Source: Garicola koreensis (GTDB lineage: Bacteria > Actinomycetota > Actinomycetes > Actinomycetales > Micrococcaceae). Taken from it: 64,000 nt of DNA. Below, one piece after another: positions 62,711 through 64,000 of this stretch. The stretch lies in contig NZ_JACIBT010000001.1 of the NCBI RefSeq assembly GCF_014195445.1, forward strand, positions 620,001 to 684,000. The letters are read 5' to 3'. The notes beneath the pieces were generated by a model that saw only the letters and a program-made list of their open reading frames with translations, had not been told where the DNA came from and searched no databases. The stretch's first letter is position 1; every line of letters starts with the position of its first letter. Both the position numbers and the translations under genes were made by a program.

Positions 62711-63847
62711 TCAAGCCTGCACTCTGACCATGTCATCAGTATGGATCACCGGGCGCTGATAGTCCGAGCCCAGTTCTTCGCCCAGCTCGGCGGTGCTGCG
62801 TCTGAGCATCTGCGGAAGCTGTGCGGAGCTGAAGGCGCACACCCCGCGGGCGCGGACCAGCCCGTCGGGCCCGGCCACCTCCACCACGTCGCCGGCGTCG
62901 AAGGTGCCGGCGACCTCAGTGATTCCGGCCGGCAGCAACGAGCGGCGGTCTTGGACCACGGCGGTGACCGCCCCGGCGTCGATGTAGAGGCTGCCCTCGG
63001 TGTGGGCCAGGTGGGCCAGCCAGGCCGAGCGGGCGCCGCGGCGTTTGCCCCGGGCTTCGAAGAAGGTCCCGACCTGCCCGCCGGTCAGCAGGGTGGCCGC
63101 ATTGGCGGCAGAGGTGAGCACGGCGGGGGTGCCGTTGTCGTTGACGATCTGGGCGGCCTCCACCTTGGTGACCATGCCGCCGGTGCCCACACCGGCGCGG
63201 CCGCGGGGCCCCAGGGTGACCCCGGTGAGGTCTTCGCGGCTGCGCACCCGGGCCACCGGTTGGCCGCCCTGCGCCGGTGGGCCGTCGTAGAGCGCGTCGA
63301 CGTCGGAGAACAGCACCAAAGCATCCGCGTGCAGCAGGTTGGCGGTGACTGCGGCAAGCCGGTCGTTGTCGCCGAACCGGATCTCTGCGGTGGCCACGGC
63401 GTCGTTCTCATTGATGATCGGCACAGTGCCCAGGGCAAGCAGCTTCTCCAGGGCACGCAGCGCGTTGGTGTAGGTGGAACGGCGGATCAGGTCATCCACG
63501 GTCAGCAGCAGCTGGGCGACGGTGGCCCGGTATTCGCCGAAGGCCCTCGAGTAGTGGGCCAGCAGCTCCCCCTGCCCGACGGCGGCGGCGGCCTGCTGGG
63601 TGGCCAGATCGTGTGGACGTGCGGCCAGCCCCAGCGGCGCCAGACCGGCGGCGATCGCCCCAGAGGAGACCAGCACCACTGCTGTGCCGTTGCTGCGCAT
63701 CTGCTGGACCGCATGCACCAGCGAGTTCAGCGCGTCAACGCTGATCCCCCCGGACACGGTGGTCAGCGAGGAGGAGCCGATCTTGATGACCACGCGCTTC
63801 GCGCTGGTGAGGTCGGCTGCCGAAGTGATCACCGAGCCGGCGCTCAC
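62711..63847 (-). CDS. proB: Glutamate 5-kinase
   Basis: A 378-residue amino-acid kinase with a C-terminal PUA domain, phosphorylating glutamate for proline synthesis. Motifs: RVVIKIGSSSLT at the N-terminus, VLVSSGAIAAGL, IINENDAVATAEIRFGDND and GTGGMVTKVEAAQI. The PUA domain covers about 285-370. The GTG start at 63847 overlaps the upstream stop by 4 bp (GTGA), so it is coupled to the obgE-like gene. Confidence 0.94.
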   Translation of the reverse strand: MSAGSVITSAADLTSAKRVVIKIGSSSLTTVSGGISVDALNSLVHAVQQMRSNGTAVVLVSSGAIAAGLAPLGLAARPHDLATQQAAAAVGQGELLAHYSRAFGEYRATVAQLLLTVDDLIRRSTYTNALRALEKLLALGTVPIINENDAVATAEIRFGDNDRLAAVTANLLHADALVLFSDVDALYDGPPAQGGQPVARVRSREDLTGVTLGPRGRAGVGTGGMVTKVEAAQIVNDNGTPAVLTSAANAATLLTGGQVGTFFEARGKRRGARSAWLAHLAHTEGSLYIDAGAVTAVVQDRRSLLPAGITEVAGTFDAGDVVEVAGPDGLVRARGVCAFSSAQLPQMLRRSTAELGEELGSDYQRPVIHTDDMVRVQA

Positions 63848-64000
63848 GGTGTGCGGTCCTGCTGGGTGAAGACCACCTCCACCTCGCCGTCGTCCTCTGC
63901 GCGGTAGATCTCTTCCATCTCTTCGCGCATGGTGCGCCGGGCAGCGCGGCGCTCGGCCTGATCCTGCTTCTTCTCCCCCCGGGTGGGCCGGTGGTGCTGC
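63844..64000 (-). CDS. obgE: C-terminal end of probable GTPase ObgE (partial)
   Basis: The last 51 residues of a gene running off the window, reading RPTRGEKKQDQAERRAARR and then an acidic MREEMEEIYRAEDDGE. The charged tail and the position directly before proB match actinobacterial obgE, whose product is a ribosome-assembly GTPase. The GTPase domain lies outside, so the name rests on gene order. Confidence 0.55.
   Translation of the reverse strand, partial: QHHRPTRGEKKQDQAERRAARRTMREEMEEIYRAEDDGEVEVVFTQQDRTP

Noticed and set aside
1-64000. CRISPR arrays, rRNA genes or prophage structural genes
   Set aside because: No regularly spaced repeats, rRNA signatures or capsid/terminase-like products were seen.

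Overview
The window is GC-rich, dense, operon-organised chromosome from an actinobacterium. Markers of that phylum are the Pup-ligation genes (mpa, dop, pup, pafA), mycothiol ligase mshC, polyphosphate glucokinase ppgK, the glnA/glnE/glnA2 set, a fused PafBC regulator and DUF222-HNH, DUF5703 and PAC2 proteins. Gene order and the natural PafBC fusion point to the Micrococcaceae (Arthrobacter/Nesterenkonia-like). That placement is inference, because no rRNA or marker comparison could be run.

Layout. 0-6.2 kb: thioesterase, a frameshifted bile-acid:sodium symporter-type transporter, an FAD dehydrogenase, then a divergent ABC exporter joined to heme A synthase ctaA. 6.2-21.2 kb: YVTN lipoprotein, RDD protein and glnA; then poxB, a BCCT osmolyte transporter with an in-frame stop, and a luciferase-like monooxygenase; then glnE, glnA2, a SPOR-like protein, map and ppgK. 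21.2-26 kb: tRNA-Val, DUF2200, YbaK deacylase, a DUF222-HNH protein with an internal tandem repeat, and butanediol dehydrogenase plus aldo/keto reductase. 26-31.8 kb: MaoC dehydratase, FabG4, FadA2 and divergent FadE5, the order known from Mycobacterium Rv0241c-Rv0244c. 31.8-46.8 kb (minus strand): HAD phosphatase, trmI, mpa, dop, pup, pafA, FKBP lipoprotein, lipoprotein, FKBP, pafBC, tatA, tatC, pepN. 46.8-54 kb: PAC2, FUSC, mshC, uppP and small conserved genes, an M20 peptidase. 54-56.3 kb: a small accessory pocket next to tRNA-Ala with an orphan HTH protein and a RhuM-Fic protein. 56.3-64 kb: rsfS, an acidic tail-anchored protein, nadD, a small membrane protein, malate synthase G, proA, proB and the obgE tail.

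How the genes work together. glnA is the adenylylated glutamine synthetase and glnE the enzyme that modifies it. The Pup operon encodes the tag (Pup ending GGQ), its deamidase/depupylase (Dop), its ligase (PafA) and an ARC/Mpa AAA+ ring. The 20S genes prcB and prcA, normally between pup and pafA, are absent, and the ring ATPase lacks the C-terminal gate-opening tyrosine motif. The sequence therefore argues for pupylation coupled to unfolding or depupylation rather than to a 20S proteasome, as in Corynebacterium. This is the most interesting system in the window.

A second theme is a set of at least twelve genes whose start codon lies 6-7 nt after a TANNNT (often TAGACT, TAGGCT or TACTGT) hexamer. 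This is the geometry of leaderless mRNAs, and it decides several starts. A third is the pocket at tRNA-Ala, where a 25-bp palindrome inside rhuM-fic recurs, diverged, just beyond the gene's 3' end.
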